A DNA stretch of 10,490 nucleotides, from assembly GCA_003222835.1 (NCBI GenBank), contig QHXE01000241.1:1-10490 (forward strand). The letters are read 5' to 3'. The position numbers and the translations under genes are program-made. This document shows positions 1-6,255 of this stretch, one piece after another. The stretch is from Acidobacteriota bacterium. GTDB taxonomy: Bacteria; Acidobacteriota; Blastocatellia; Pyrinomonadales; Pyrinomonadaceae. How positions within the stretch are numbered: the first letter of the stretch is position 1; each line of letters starts with the position of its first letter. The notes beneath the pieces are model-generated. The model did not search any database. It saw nothing but the letters and a program-made list of their open reading frames with translations, and was not told the origin of the DNA.

Positions 1-237
1 GTGTTGCGCGGACGCGCCGAAGCCCTCAGGCAGTTGGCTGAGGTGGCGCAGTATTTTCAACGCACTGAGCCGCACAGTCCGGTAGCCTACCTGGTGCAAC
101 GAGCCATCAAGTGGGGACACATGCCCCTTGAGGTTTGGTTGGAGGATGTGATAAAGGACGGAGCCACACTTGGCCATCTCAAGGAGACGCTGGGAATAGG
201 AACGGATACTGATACGGGGTCCGGCCAAGGCTCCTGA
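1..237 (+). CDS. tssA: TssA, T6SS assembly protein (3' end only)
   Basis: This is the C-terminal 78 residues of TssA (ImpA family). TssA caps the growing sheath or primes the baseplate and coordinates tube and sheath polymerisation in the cytoplasm. The reading frame is open to the left edge, so the GTG at position 1 is just an internal codon and most of the gene lies upstream. The recognisable signature is the family C-terminus: an R-x-E-A-L-x-x-L helix (residues 5-11), then TEPHSP at 22-27, followed by an LVQRAIKWG helix and a DVIKD...LGHLKETLGI ending. TssA proteins with this ending belong to the type that carries the conserved EPHSP motif. The last 12 or so residues (Gly/Thr/Asp/Ser-rich) are a disordered tail. 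tssB follows after a 173-bp, repeat-bearing gap. Identity is clear despite the truncation. Confidence 0.9.
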   Translation: MLRGRAEALRQLAEVAQYFQRTEPHSPVAYLVQRAIKWGHMPLEVWLEDVIKDGATLGHLKETLGIGTDTDTGSGQGS

Positions 238-238
238 G

Positions 239-328
239 TTTTCATTTTCTATTTGTCATTCGTCATTCGTCATTCGTCAATGAAGGATGCCAAAGCCGTT
301 GACAAATGAGAAATGAAAGAATGACAAA
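239..328. repeat. AT-rich GTCATTC repeat with inverted partner, in the tssA-tssB gap
   Basis: Directly after the tssA stop lies TTTTCATTTTCTAT (239-252), then three perfect tandem copies of GTCATTC (255-261, 262-268, 269-275) and a partial fourth. TTTGTCATTC (252-261) is the exact reverse complement of GAATGACAAA (319-328), so the segment can fold into a long imperfect hairpin. Its right half is A-rich, with several ATGA/GACAA words. The same 15-base word GTTTTCATTTTCTAT (238-252) recurs at 6849-6863 in the tssG-clpV gap, and TTTGTCAT/ATGACAAA words recur there too, so this is a dispersed noncoding element rather than part of the T6SS. It could act as a weak processing or termination site between tssA and tssB, but there is no clear GC stem plus U-tract. 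Confidence 0.7.
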
Positions 329-410
329 AGGACAATGAACAACTAAACCAAGCGGTCGAGTCTTAGATTGAAGCTCCTCCGCCGACTTTCGAAAAAAGGA
401 GTAACTAACA

Positions 411-953
411 ATGCCAAAGAAGGAAAGCATACAACACAAACTCGACCGGGTTCGCCCGCCTCGCGTGCACATCACATATGATGTGGAAGTGGGCGGCGCG
501 ATTGAAAACAAAGAGCTGCCGTTCGTGCTGGGTGTCCTGGGAGATTTCTCAGGCCAGCCGGAAGAGCCGCTGCCTCGGGTCAAAGAACGCAAGTTGATCG
601 AAATCGATCGCGACAATTTCGATCAAGTGCTGGCGGCAATGAAGCCGCGCCTGACCTATCGAGTTGATAACAAACTTACCAACGACGGCAGCAAGATGGG
701 CGTCGAGCTGAATTTTAGGAGCATCGATGATTTTCATCCCGACAGCGTTGTGCAGCAGGTTGAGCCGTTGCGAAAAATGGTAACCGCGCGCCAGCGGCTT
801 TCAGACCTGTTGTCGAAGATGGACGGCAACGACAAACTGGAAACGATTCTGAACGAAATCGTTTCGGATACGAATGCTCAAGCGCAGTTGAGTTCGGCTC
901 TGGGACTCGATAAACCTTCGGGCGAGACCCCGGCGAAGGAGGAATCACAATGA
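411..953 (+). CDS. tssB: TssB, small subunit of the T6SS contractile sheath
   Basis: TssB (VipA/ImpB family, 180 residues, a normal length) pairs with TssC to build the cytoplasmic contractile sheath that surrounds the Hcp tube. The N-terminal half carries the family signature almost unchanged: SIQHKLDRVRPPRVHITYDVE (about residues 5-25), GGAIENKELPFVLGVLGDFSG (27-47), the ERKLIEIDRDNFD block, and AAMKPRL..RVDNKL. The C-terminal part is helical and ends in an acidic, Lys/Glu-rich tail, the region that interlocks with TssC. The ATG at 411 has a strong ribosome binding site, AAGGAG at 396-401, nine bases upstream. The stop codon overlaps the tssC start (ATGA, 950-953), so translation of the two sheath subunits is probably coupled, which suits a heterodimer needed at 1:1. 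Confidence 0.97.
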   Translation: MPKKESIQHKLDRVRPPRVHITYDVEVGGAIENKELPFVLGVLGDFSGQPEEPLPRVKERKLIEIDRDNFDQVLAAMKPRLTYRVDNKLTNDGSKMGVELNFRSIDDFHPDSVVQQVEPLRKMVTARQRLSDLLSKMDGNDKLETILNEIVSDTNAQAQLSSALGLDKPSGETPAKEESQ

Positions 954-2440
954 GTACGGAAATAAGTAAAGAGAAAGGCGTAGTCACTGTAGAGCAGCAA
1001 GGCGAAAGCGATCTGCTCACGCGCATCCTGGAGAAGGGGAAATTGGCGCGCAACGAAGTGCAGGCCCAGCAGGCCAAGGACATGATCGGCGAGTTTGTTC
1101 AGGAGGTAATGCAGGGACAACTGGTCGTGAGCAAGGACATGGAGTCCGCTATCAACACTCGCATCGCCGAGATCGATCGGCTGTTGTCCGCTCAACTGAA
1201 CGAAATCATGCATGCCGAAGAGTTTCAAAAGCTCGAAGGGTCGTGGCGGGGACTAAATCACCTGGTGATGAATAGTGAGACCAGCACCATGCTCAAGATT
1301 CGGGTCCTGAACATCTCGAAGAAAGAGTTATTGAAGGACCTCGAACGCGCCGCTGAGTTCGATCAATCAGCCCTCTTCAAGAAGGTTTATGAAGAGGAGT
1401 ACGGCACCTTTGGCGGACATCCGTTCGGAGCGATGATCGGAGATTATGAGTTCAGTAACCATCCGCAGGACATGTCGCTGCTCGAGAAAATTTCCGGCGT
1501 CGCCGCCGCGGCAAATGCGCCATTTATCAGCGCCGCGAGTCCACAGCTCTTTGGTTGGGACAACTATCAGGATTTGACCGAGGTGCGCGATCTGGCGAAG
1601 ATCTTCGATCGCACTGAGTTTGCCAAGTGGCGTTCGTTCCGGGAGTCGGAAGACTCGCGCTACGTTGGTCTGACACTTCCTCGGACCCTGGCGCGTCTGC
1701 CATACGGCGAAGAGACGGTGCCGACCGAAACCTTCCAGTTCCACGAAGACGTGACCGGAAAGGAACACAGCAAGTACCTCTGGAGCAATGCGGCTTATGC
1801 TTTTGGCACCCGCTTGACGGAAGCTTTTGCGCTTTATCAGTGGTGTGCAGCGATTCGCGGGGTGGAAGGGGGCGGTCTTGTGCAAGGACTGCCGACGCAT
1901 ACTTTTAAGACCGACGAAGGCGATGTGGCGCTCAAGTGCCCGACAGAGATTTCCATCACCGACCGGCGCGAGAAGGAGTTTTCCGATCTTGGATTCATCC
2001 CGCTCGTGCATTGTAAGAACACCGACTACGCCGCGTTCTTTGGTGCGCAATCGTGCCAAAAAGCCAAGAAGTACGATCAGGATGCGGCTAATGCGAATGC
2101 TCGACTCTCGACACAGTTGCAATACATCATGGCAGTCTCGCGCTTCGCGCACTACATCAAGGCCATGATGCGCGACAAGATCGGCAGCTTCATGTCCCGC
2201 AGCGAGTGCGAGAATTTCCTTAACCAGTGGATTCTGCAATATACCGTGGCCAGCGATAACGTGGGTCAGGAGATGAAGGCATCGCATCCACTCAAGGAAG
2301 CGCGCATTGAAGTTGCTGAGGTACCGGGAAAGCCTGGCGTCTACAAGGCGGTGGCTTTTCTCAGGCCGCACTTCCAGTTGGATGAATTGACGGTATCTTT
2401 GCGGCTGGTGGCGGAGCTGCCGCCATCTGCGAGAGGCTAA
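950..2440 (+). CDS. tssC: TssC, large subunit of the T6SS contractile sheath
   Basis: TssC (VipB/ImpC family) is the large sheath subunit; 496 residues is the usual size. The protein shows the hallmark blocks in order: an N-terminal helical region (about 1-100) for TssB pairing and ClpV recognition, EEYGTFGGHPFGAMIGDYEF (about 149-168), the ISGVAAAANAPFISAASPQLFG block, SEDSRYVGLTLPRTLARLPYG, YLWSNAAYAFGTRLTEAFA (from 276), IRGVEGGGLVQGLPTHTF, and CPTEISITDRREKEFSDLGFIPL. The C-terminus ends with the sheath handshake region (FLRPHFQLDELTVSLRLVAELP). The start ATG at 950 overlaps the tssB stop, with AAGGAGG (936-942) seven bases upstream. No frame breaks or unusual residues were seen. A 133-bp gap separates it from hcp. 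Confidence 0.98.
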   Translation: MSTEISKEKGVVTVEQQGESDLLTRILEKGKLARNEVQAQQAKDMIGEFVQEVMQGQLVVSKDMESAINTRIAEIDRLLSAQLNEIMHAEEFQKLEGSWRGLNHLVMNSETSTMLKIRVLNISKKELLKDLERAAEFDQSALFKKVYEEEYGTFGGHPFGAMIGDYEFSNHPQDMSLLEKISGVAAAANAPFISAASPQLFGWDNYQDLTEVRDLAKIFDRTEFAKWRSFRESEDSRYVGLTLPRTLARLPYGEETVPTETFQFHEDVTGKEHSKYLWSNAAYAFGTRLTEAFALYQWCAAIRGVEGGGLVQGLPTHTFKTDEGDVALKCPTEISITDRREKEFSDLGFIPLVHCKNTDYAAFFGAQSCQKAKKYDQDAANANARLSTQLQYIMAVSRFAHYIKAMMRDKIGSFMSRSECENFLNQWILQYTVASDNVGQEMKASHPLKEARIEVAEVPGKPGVYKAVAFLRPHFQLDELTVSLRLVAELPPSARG

Positions 2441-2573
2441 TGCAAAAACCGGCTGGCAGTACGTCAATTCTTATTGATCTGTCTCAGCGCTGCATACGGC
2501 AAACATTGTCGCCGGGCAGGTAAATGAAGTCCCTCGTAAACGTAAACGGAGTCCAAAAGGAGGATCGTTCGAA
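2441..2573 (+). other. tssC-hcp gap; no gene
   Basis: This 133-bp spacer has no credible coding sequence. It ends with a strong Shine-Dalgarno sequence, AAAAGGAGG at 2555-2563, ten bases before the hcp ATG. A short duplication, CGTAAACGTAAACG, sits at about 2535-2548. Hcp is needed in far larger amounts than the neighbouring proteins and often has its own promoter or a stabilised mRNA, so a promoter here would make sense. I could not pick out a convincing -35/-10 pair by eye. Confidence 0.4.
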
Positions 2574-3068
2574 ATGGCAACCAAGGATTATTTTCTGAAG
2601 CTTGACGGGATCAAGGGTGAGAGTACTGACGCGAAGCACAAGGGCGAGATTGAGATTGAGAGTTTTAGTTGGGGTGAAACAAATGCAGGCAGTTTCAGCA
2701 GTGCTCCCGGGGCCGGCGGAGGAACTGGTAAGGTCAGTTTTCAAGACCTTCACTGCACCAAGCTTACGGATATTGCCTCGGCGAATTTGATGTATCATTG
2801 TGCGAGTGGAAAGCACATCCCAAAGGCGCTGTTAACGGTACGCAAAGCCGGGGAACAACAGCAGGAGTACTACAAGGTGGAGCTGAGTGACGTTCTGGTT
2901 TCCAGCTATCAGTCTGGAGGGCACAGTGGAGGCGAACTGATTCCAACCGACCAGTTTTCGCTTAACTTCGCCAAGATCACGTTTGAGTACTATCCGCAAG
3001 ACGCGAAAGGAAAGCTCGGAAGCCCCGAAAAGGCGGGTTGGGATCTTAAGGCGAACAAGAAGGTCTAG
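2574..3068 (+). CDS. hcp: Hcp (TssD), T6SS inner tube protein
   Basis: Hcp forms hexameric rings that stack into the tube expelled through the sheath; the ring lumen can also carry and stabilise small effectors. At 164 residues it matches the length of Hcp1-type proteins (about 162). Family features: YFLKLDGIKGES at the N-terminus, the E-I-E-IESFSWGETNAGSF strand, a Gly-rich flexible loop (APGAGGGTGK, about 44-53), QDLHCTKLTDIASANLMYHCASGKH, ALLTVRKAG, VLVSSYQSGG, FSLNFAKITFEYYPQ, and a C-terminal GWDLKANKKV. This pattern closely resembles P. aeruginosa Hcp1. There is no C-terminal extension, so it is a structural Hcp and not a fused effector. The start at 2574 is supported by the strong AAAAGGAGG site at 2555-2563. 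No signal peptide is present, as expected. Confidence 0.98.
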   Translation: MATKDYFLKLDGIKGESTDAKHKGEIEIESFSWGETNAGSFSSAPGAGGGTGKVSFQDLHCTKLTDIASANLMYHCASGKHIPKALLTVRKAGEQQQEYYKVELSDVLVSSYQSGGHSGGELIPTDQFSLNFAKITFEYYPQDAKGKLGSPEKAGWDLKANKKV

Positions 3069-3201
3069 GCGACTCGGCCGTGTCTCCGGCCAGCGGATCC
3101 ATCAACTGGTTTTGCCGGCGACCCAAAGTCTTCATACTCGAGTGGCTTTGCTGCTCTTCGTCTCTGCTTTTGCCCCGGGGCAGACCTCGGGACATATCTT
3201 G

Positions 3202-3239
3202 CCCGGCGCCCATTCGACGATTCTACGGTGGGCGCCGGG
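3202..3239 (+). promoter_or_regulatory. Strong 11-bp hairpin between hcp and tssE
   Basis: CCCGGCGCCCA (3202-3212) is the exact reverse complement of TGGGCGCCGGG (3229-3239), with a 16-base loop. It starts about 130 bases after the hcp stop and ends 19 bases before the tssE ribosome binding site. No U-tract follows it, so it is not a classic intrinsic terminator. Possible roles are stabilising the 3' end of a highly expressed hcp transcript, lowering read-through into tssE, or marking an RNA processing point. The rest of the hcp-tssE gap (3069-3272) has several smaller GC-rich inverted words (for example CCCCGGGG near 3175) and no credible gene. The structure is certain; the role is inferred. 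Confidence 0.5.
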
Positions 3240-3258
3240 TGAACTTTCGTGCTCAATC

Positions 3259-3263
3259 AGGGG
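3259..3263 (+). promoter_or_regulatory. Ribosome binding site that decides the tssE start
   Basis: AGGGG at 3259-3263 lies nine bases before the ATG at 3273 but only three bases before the in-frame ATG at 3267, and inside the reading frame if translation began at GTG 3249. The spacing favours 3273. The protein from 3273 also starts in the usual place relative to the conserved LDRL motif of TssE. Confidence 0.5.
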
Positions 3264-3272
3264 CTTATGAAC

Positions 3273-3758
3273 ATGGCGAGAACCGATAACGAGCTGCGCG
3301 TTACCACATCGGTGTTGGACCGTCTGCTTGATTACGAGCCGGAAATCAAGCGAGAGCCGATCGCTTCCCGCTCCAAGAGTCTGCGGCAGTTAAAACAAGC
3401 GGTCCAACGCGATCTCGAATGGTTGCTTAACACGCGCCAGGTGGCGGGAGGGCTGCCGCCTGAATTGAAGGAGACAAACAATTCGGTCGCGGCGTTTGGG
3501 CTGCCCGATTTTACCGCTCGCAGCATCGACAGCGCGGACGACCAGAAGTTTATCAAGCGCGAAATTGAAGAGGCGGTCCGGCGTTTCGAGCAAAGACTGG
3601 AAGGTGTAGTGGTTTCGGTTGAGCCAGTCCGGCCTACCGAGCGCCTCCTCCGTTTTCGTATCGACGCCCGTTTAAAGATCGACCCGGCCCCGGAACCAAT
3701 AACTTTCGATACCGTGCTGCAACTGGGTAGTGGACAATACCAGGTGCGCACGCTGTGA
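3273..3758 (+). CDS. tssE: TssE, gp25-like T6SS baseplate wedge protein
   Basis: TssE is the T6SS homologue of phage T4 gp25. It sits in the baseplate wedge and starts sheath polymerisation. Counting from the ATG at 3273 (161 residues), it shows the N-terminal SVLDRLLDYEP (13-23), then SLRQLKQAVQRDLEWLLNTR (36-55), FGLPDF (75-80, matching the family YGLPD), and the C-terminal gp25 core IEEAVRRFEQRLEGVVVSV (98-116). The highly conserved FEPRL of gp25-like proteins reads FEQRL here (105-109), a mild substitution that keeps the Glu and Arg. In-frame ATG 3267 and GTG 3249 are possible but less well spaced from the ribosome binding site. In H1-T6SS-type clusters tagJ precedes tssE; here only a noncoding gap with a hairpin does. 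The product is clear; the exact start is uncertain by a few codons. Confidence 0.93.
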   Translation: MARTDNELRVTTSVLDRLLDYEPEIKREPIASRSKSLRQLKQAVQRDLEWLLNTRQVAGGLPPELKETNNSVAAFGLPDFTARSIDSADDQKFIKREIEEAVRRFEQRLEGVVVSVEPVRPTERLLRFRIDARLKIDPAPEPITFDTVLQLGSGQYQVRTL

Positions 3759-3761
3759 GCG

Positions 3762-3896
3762 GTGTCAGAACCGCGAGCGGTAGCGACGGGCCTGGGTACG
3801 CAGTCGTCCCGACTGCTCATGTAGGCGTGGCGTCCGGTTCGTTCATAAAGCAGGCGTGACGCCTGCGTACCCAGTCGCTGCTCGCGGTTCTGACAC
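3762..3896. repeat. Large palindromic REP-like element between tssE and tssF
   Basis: Almost the whole 164-bp tssE-tssF gap is one palindrome. Its outer arms GTGTCAGAACCGCGAGC (3762-3778) and GCTCGCGGTTCTGACAC (3880-3896) are perfect 17-bp complements. Inside, AGCGAC (3782-3787) pairs with GTCGCT (3874-3879), and TGGGTACGCAG (3793-3803) pairs with CTGCGTACCCA (3863-3873), giving about 34 paired bases with small bulges. Two smaller hairpins lie inside: GCAGTCG/CGACTGC (3800-3806 and 3810-3816, loop TCC) and GCAGGCG/CGCCTGC (3850-3856 and 3860-3866, loop TGA). The TGGGTACGCA...TGCGTACCCA frame with two inner hairpins is repeated within clpV at 8641-8695. This points to a mobile, non-autonomous REP/BIME- or MITE-like family. 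Inside a transcript it would form a cloverleaf-like structure that may separate tssE from tssF expression. Confidence 0.85.
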
Positions 3897-3922
3897 GTGC
3901 GACAAACTAAAGTTTATCGAAC

Positions 3923-5797
3923 ATGCGCGACGAGCTGCTTGGTTACTATGAACGTGAGTTAGTCTTCTTGCGGCAAATGGGCGCGGAGTTTGCCCGCAAG
4001 TACCCCAAGATCGCCTCGCGACTCTTGCTTGAAGGCGACAAATGCGAAGACCCTCACGTCGAACGCCTCATCGAAGCTTTCGCCTTTCTGGCCGGACGTA
4101 TCCGCCTCAAGGTTGACGACGAATTTCCGGAAATAACCGAGTCTTTTCTTAACGTACTTTATCCGCATTACCTCGCGCCAATTCCTTCGATGGCCATCGT
4201 GCGGTTCGCTCCCAAGGAAGCAACCCTGACTACCGGCTTTCATATTCCGCGAGGCACCGGGCTTTATTCGAGACCGATTCAGGGCACGCCGTGTCGTTTC
4301 CGCACCGGTTATGACACCACCGTTTGGCCAATCGAAGTTGTCAGCGCATCGCTGGAATCGCTCGATCCCGTAGACACGCGTGGCCAGTGGCATGAAGCCG
4401 CGATCAAGCTCACGCTCTCGTGCATGAACGACACGTCGCTCAAGACATTGAAGAAAGGCGAAACGCAGGAATCGATCGACGGCTTGCGCTTCTACCTCAA
4501 TGGGGAACCACAGGTTGTTTATCCACTCTATGAAATGATTTTCAACCATGCGACGCGCGTTGAGATCCGGCCAGGTCCGTTGACTGCTTCACGTCGCACG
4601 AGAAAATTGGCCCTGTCAAAGCTGCCGACGATCACGCTGCCGCCCTCGGTCATTAGTGAAGTCGGTTTCGAGCTCGATCAGAGCCTGCTGCAATATACGG
4701 CCCGCTCCTTTCCCGGTTACCGGCTACTGTCGGAATATTTTTCCTTGCCGGAAAAGTTTCTATTTTTCGATCTTAAGGGTCTGGATCAGGCCGTGCGGGC
4801 AAGCTTTTTGACCCGCTTCGAGATACATATCTACCTGCGAGATGTGACGCCCATCAGTGGTTTGGTGGAGGCCGGCACCTTTCAACTCGGCTGCACGCCG
4901 GTAGTCAATCTTTTCAGCGATCTGGCGGAACCGATTCGGCTCACGAGCCAACAGCATGAATATCAGGTGATACCGGACGTGCGACGCCCGCTGGCGATGG
5001 AAGTCTATTCAATCGAGCGGGTCGTCGCGGACGATCCACAGCGCGGTAAATCGCGAGAGTTCAAGCCTTTCTACTCCCTCCAACACTCGAATGGCGGTGA
5101 CGAAGATCCTACATTTTGGTTTGCTTCGCGACGGCTCTCGCAAAGACCGCATGACGACGGCACGGAGGTCTTCGTTACCCTGGTCGATTTGCAATTCAAC
5201 CCGCACGTGCCGCCGGCGAGCGTCCTTACGGTCCATACAACCTGCACCAATCGCGATCTGCCGGCGAGACTTCCATTCGGTGGCGCTGAAGGAGATTTGG
5301 AGGCCGAAGGCGCCATGCCCCTCTCGCGAATCCGATGTTTGACCAAGCCGACTCCAACTTTGCGGCCGCCTTTGAAGCGCGGAACTCAATGGCGTTTAAT
5401 ATCGCAATTGTCACTCAATCACCTTTCGCTGGTGGCTCCCGATGCCGAAGGATCGCCTGACGCCTTGCAGGAGATTTTGTTACTCTACGATTTCATGGAT
5501 TCAGCGGCGACCCGCCGGCAAATCAAAGGAATGAAGCGAATAAAAAGCAGGCCCGCGGTGCGACAAATAGGCAAACGCATTGGCGCCGGTTTTGTGAGGG
5601 GCATCGAAACGACGATTGAGTTCGACGAAGAGCAGTATGTCGGCAGCGGACTCTTTCTGTTCGCCAGTGTCTTAGAAAGATTTCTGGGACTGTACGCATC
5701 GGTAAATTCTTTTAATCAACTCGTCGCGATAACGAGCCAACGGGAGGGAGTATTAAAGCAATGGCCACCCAGGGCCGGACAACAGGTCCTCCTCTAG
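3923..5797 (+). CDS. tssF: TssF, T6SS baseplate subunit
   Basis: TssF (ImpG/VasA family, 624 residues, typical of about 580-630) is the main baseplate wedge protein, equivalent to phage gp6. Two copies join one TssG and bind TssE and TssK. The N-terminus is strongly diagnostic: LLGYYERELVFLRQMGAEFARKYPKIASRLLLEG (about 5-38), DPHVERLIEAFAFLAGRIRLKVDDEFPEITESFLNVLYPHYLAPIPSM. Other family blocks are the FRTGYDT strand region, LPEKFLFFDLKGLD in the middle, NLFSDLAEPIRLT, and the C-terminal LFLFASVLERFLGLYASVNSFNQLVA. It ends in the expected WPPRAG motif. The ATG at 3923 has no good Shine-Dalgarno sequence, which may relate to the palindrome just upstream. The last 37 bases overlap tssG in another frame. 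Confidence 0.97.
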   Translation: MRDELLGYYERELVFLRQMGAEFARKYPKIASRLLLEGDKCEDPHVERLIEAFAFLAGRIRLKVDDEFPEITESFLNVLYPHYLAPIPSMAIVRFAPKEATLTTGFHIPRGTGLYSRPIQGTPCRFRTGYDTTVWPIEVVSASLESLDPVDTRGQWHEAAIKLTLSCMNDTSLKTLKKGETQESIDGLRFYLNGEPQVVYPLYEMIFNHATRVEIRPGPLTASRRTRKLALSKLPTITLPPSVISEVGFELDQSLLQYTARSFPGYRLLSEYFSLPEKFLFFDLKGLDQAVRASFLTRFEIHIYLRDVTPISGLVEAGTFQLGCTPVVNLFSDLAEPIRLTSQQHEYQVIPDVRRPLAMEVYSIERVVADDPQRGKSREFKPFYSLQHSNGGDEDPTFWFASRRLSQRPHDDGTEVFVTLVDLQFNPHVPPASVLTVHTTCTNRDLPARLPFGGAEGDLEAEGAMPLSRIRCLTKPTPTLRPPLKRGTQWRLISQLSLNHLSLVAPDAEGSPDALQEILLLYDFMDSAATRRQIKGMKRIKSRPAVRQIGKRIGAGFVRGIETTIEFDEEQYVGSGLFLFASVLERFLGLYASVNSFNQLVAITSQREGVLKQWPPRAGQQVLL

Positions 5798-6255
5798 CAC
5801 AGGAGCTTCTTGACGAGCCGTATCGGTTTGCGTTCTTTCAAGCCGTGCGCCTGCTCGAGCGGATTCATACCGACCGCGGTCCCGTGGGCCAGGACGCTGA
5901 CGCCACGCGCGAAGTCGTGCGCTTTCGCACGAGGCCCACGCTCTCGTTTCCGGCGTGCGAGATTCATGACCTGACTCAGGATCCTCAGCAGGAGGGCGCG
6001 GTGCCGGAGATGATGGTTTCATTTATGGGCGCCATCGGCCCGTTGGGAATTCTTCCTCATCAATACACTGAACTGGTGATGGATCGCGCGCGCTACCAGG
6101 ACACGGCGCTCTGGAGCTTCCTCGACATCTTCAATCACCGGATGATCTCGCTCTTCTATCGGGTGTGGGAGAAATATCATTTCCCCATCGCCTACGAGCG
6201 CACATGGTTTACGGGACAGGCTTTCTTTCAGAGATCAGGGCTTGCTGTTCTATAG
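5761..6255 (+). CDS. tssG: TssG, N-terminal part of a gene broken by a frame change
   Basis: TssG (ImpH/VasB family) is the baseplate wedge protein that binds two TssF subunits through its extended loops. This frame encodes the first half: LLDEPYRFAFFQAVRLLERI (about 16-35) is the family N-terminus, followed by EVVRFRTRPTLSFPACEI, PEMMVSFMGAIGPLGILPHQYTELVM (the GP.G.LP..Y motif) and FLDIFNHRMISLFYRVWEKYHFPIAYER. After the Arg codon at 6199-6201 the sequence (TWFTGQAFFQRSGLAVL) no longer resembles TssG and stops at 6255, while the other frame resumes the family. The start ATG lies within the tssF 3' end, with GGGAGGGAG at 5742-5750 ten bases upstream. True TssG coding therefore spans 5761 to about 6201 in this frame. 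Family full length is about 330-350 residues; this piece alone could not function. Confidence 0.88.
   Translation: MATQGRTTGPPLAQELLDEPYRFAFFQAVRLLERIHTDRGPVGQDADATREVVRFRTRPTLSFPACEIHDLTQDPQQEGAVPEMMVSFMGAIGPLGILPHQYTELVMDRARYQDTALWSFLDIFNHRMISLFYRVWEKYHFPIAYERTWFTGQAFFQRSGLAVL

Noticed and set aside
255..280. GTCATTC tandem copies as a possible CRISPR array
   Set aside because: The units are only 7 bases with no spacers between them; this is a simple tandem repeat.
1367..2467. Long open frame on the - strand (366 codons) opposite tssC
   Set aside because: It is fully covered by the clearly coding tssC; its translation shows no family pattern and reflects the codon bias of the real gene.
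2983..3289. Open frames running from the hcp 3' end through the hcp-tssE gap
   Set aside because: Translations are Arg/Ser/Pro-rich without any family resemblance, including to TagJ, and have no convincing start signals.
3762..3896. The tssE-tssF palindrome as a simple intrinsic terminator
   Set aside because: There is no U-tract after the right arm, the structure has internal hairpins, and its core recurs inside a coding gene, so a repeat element is the better reading.
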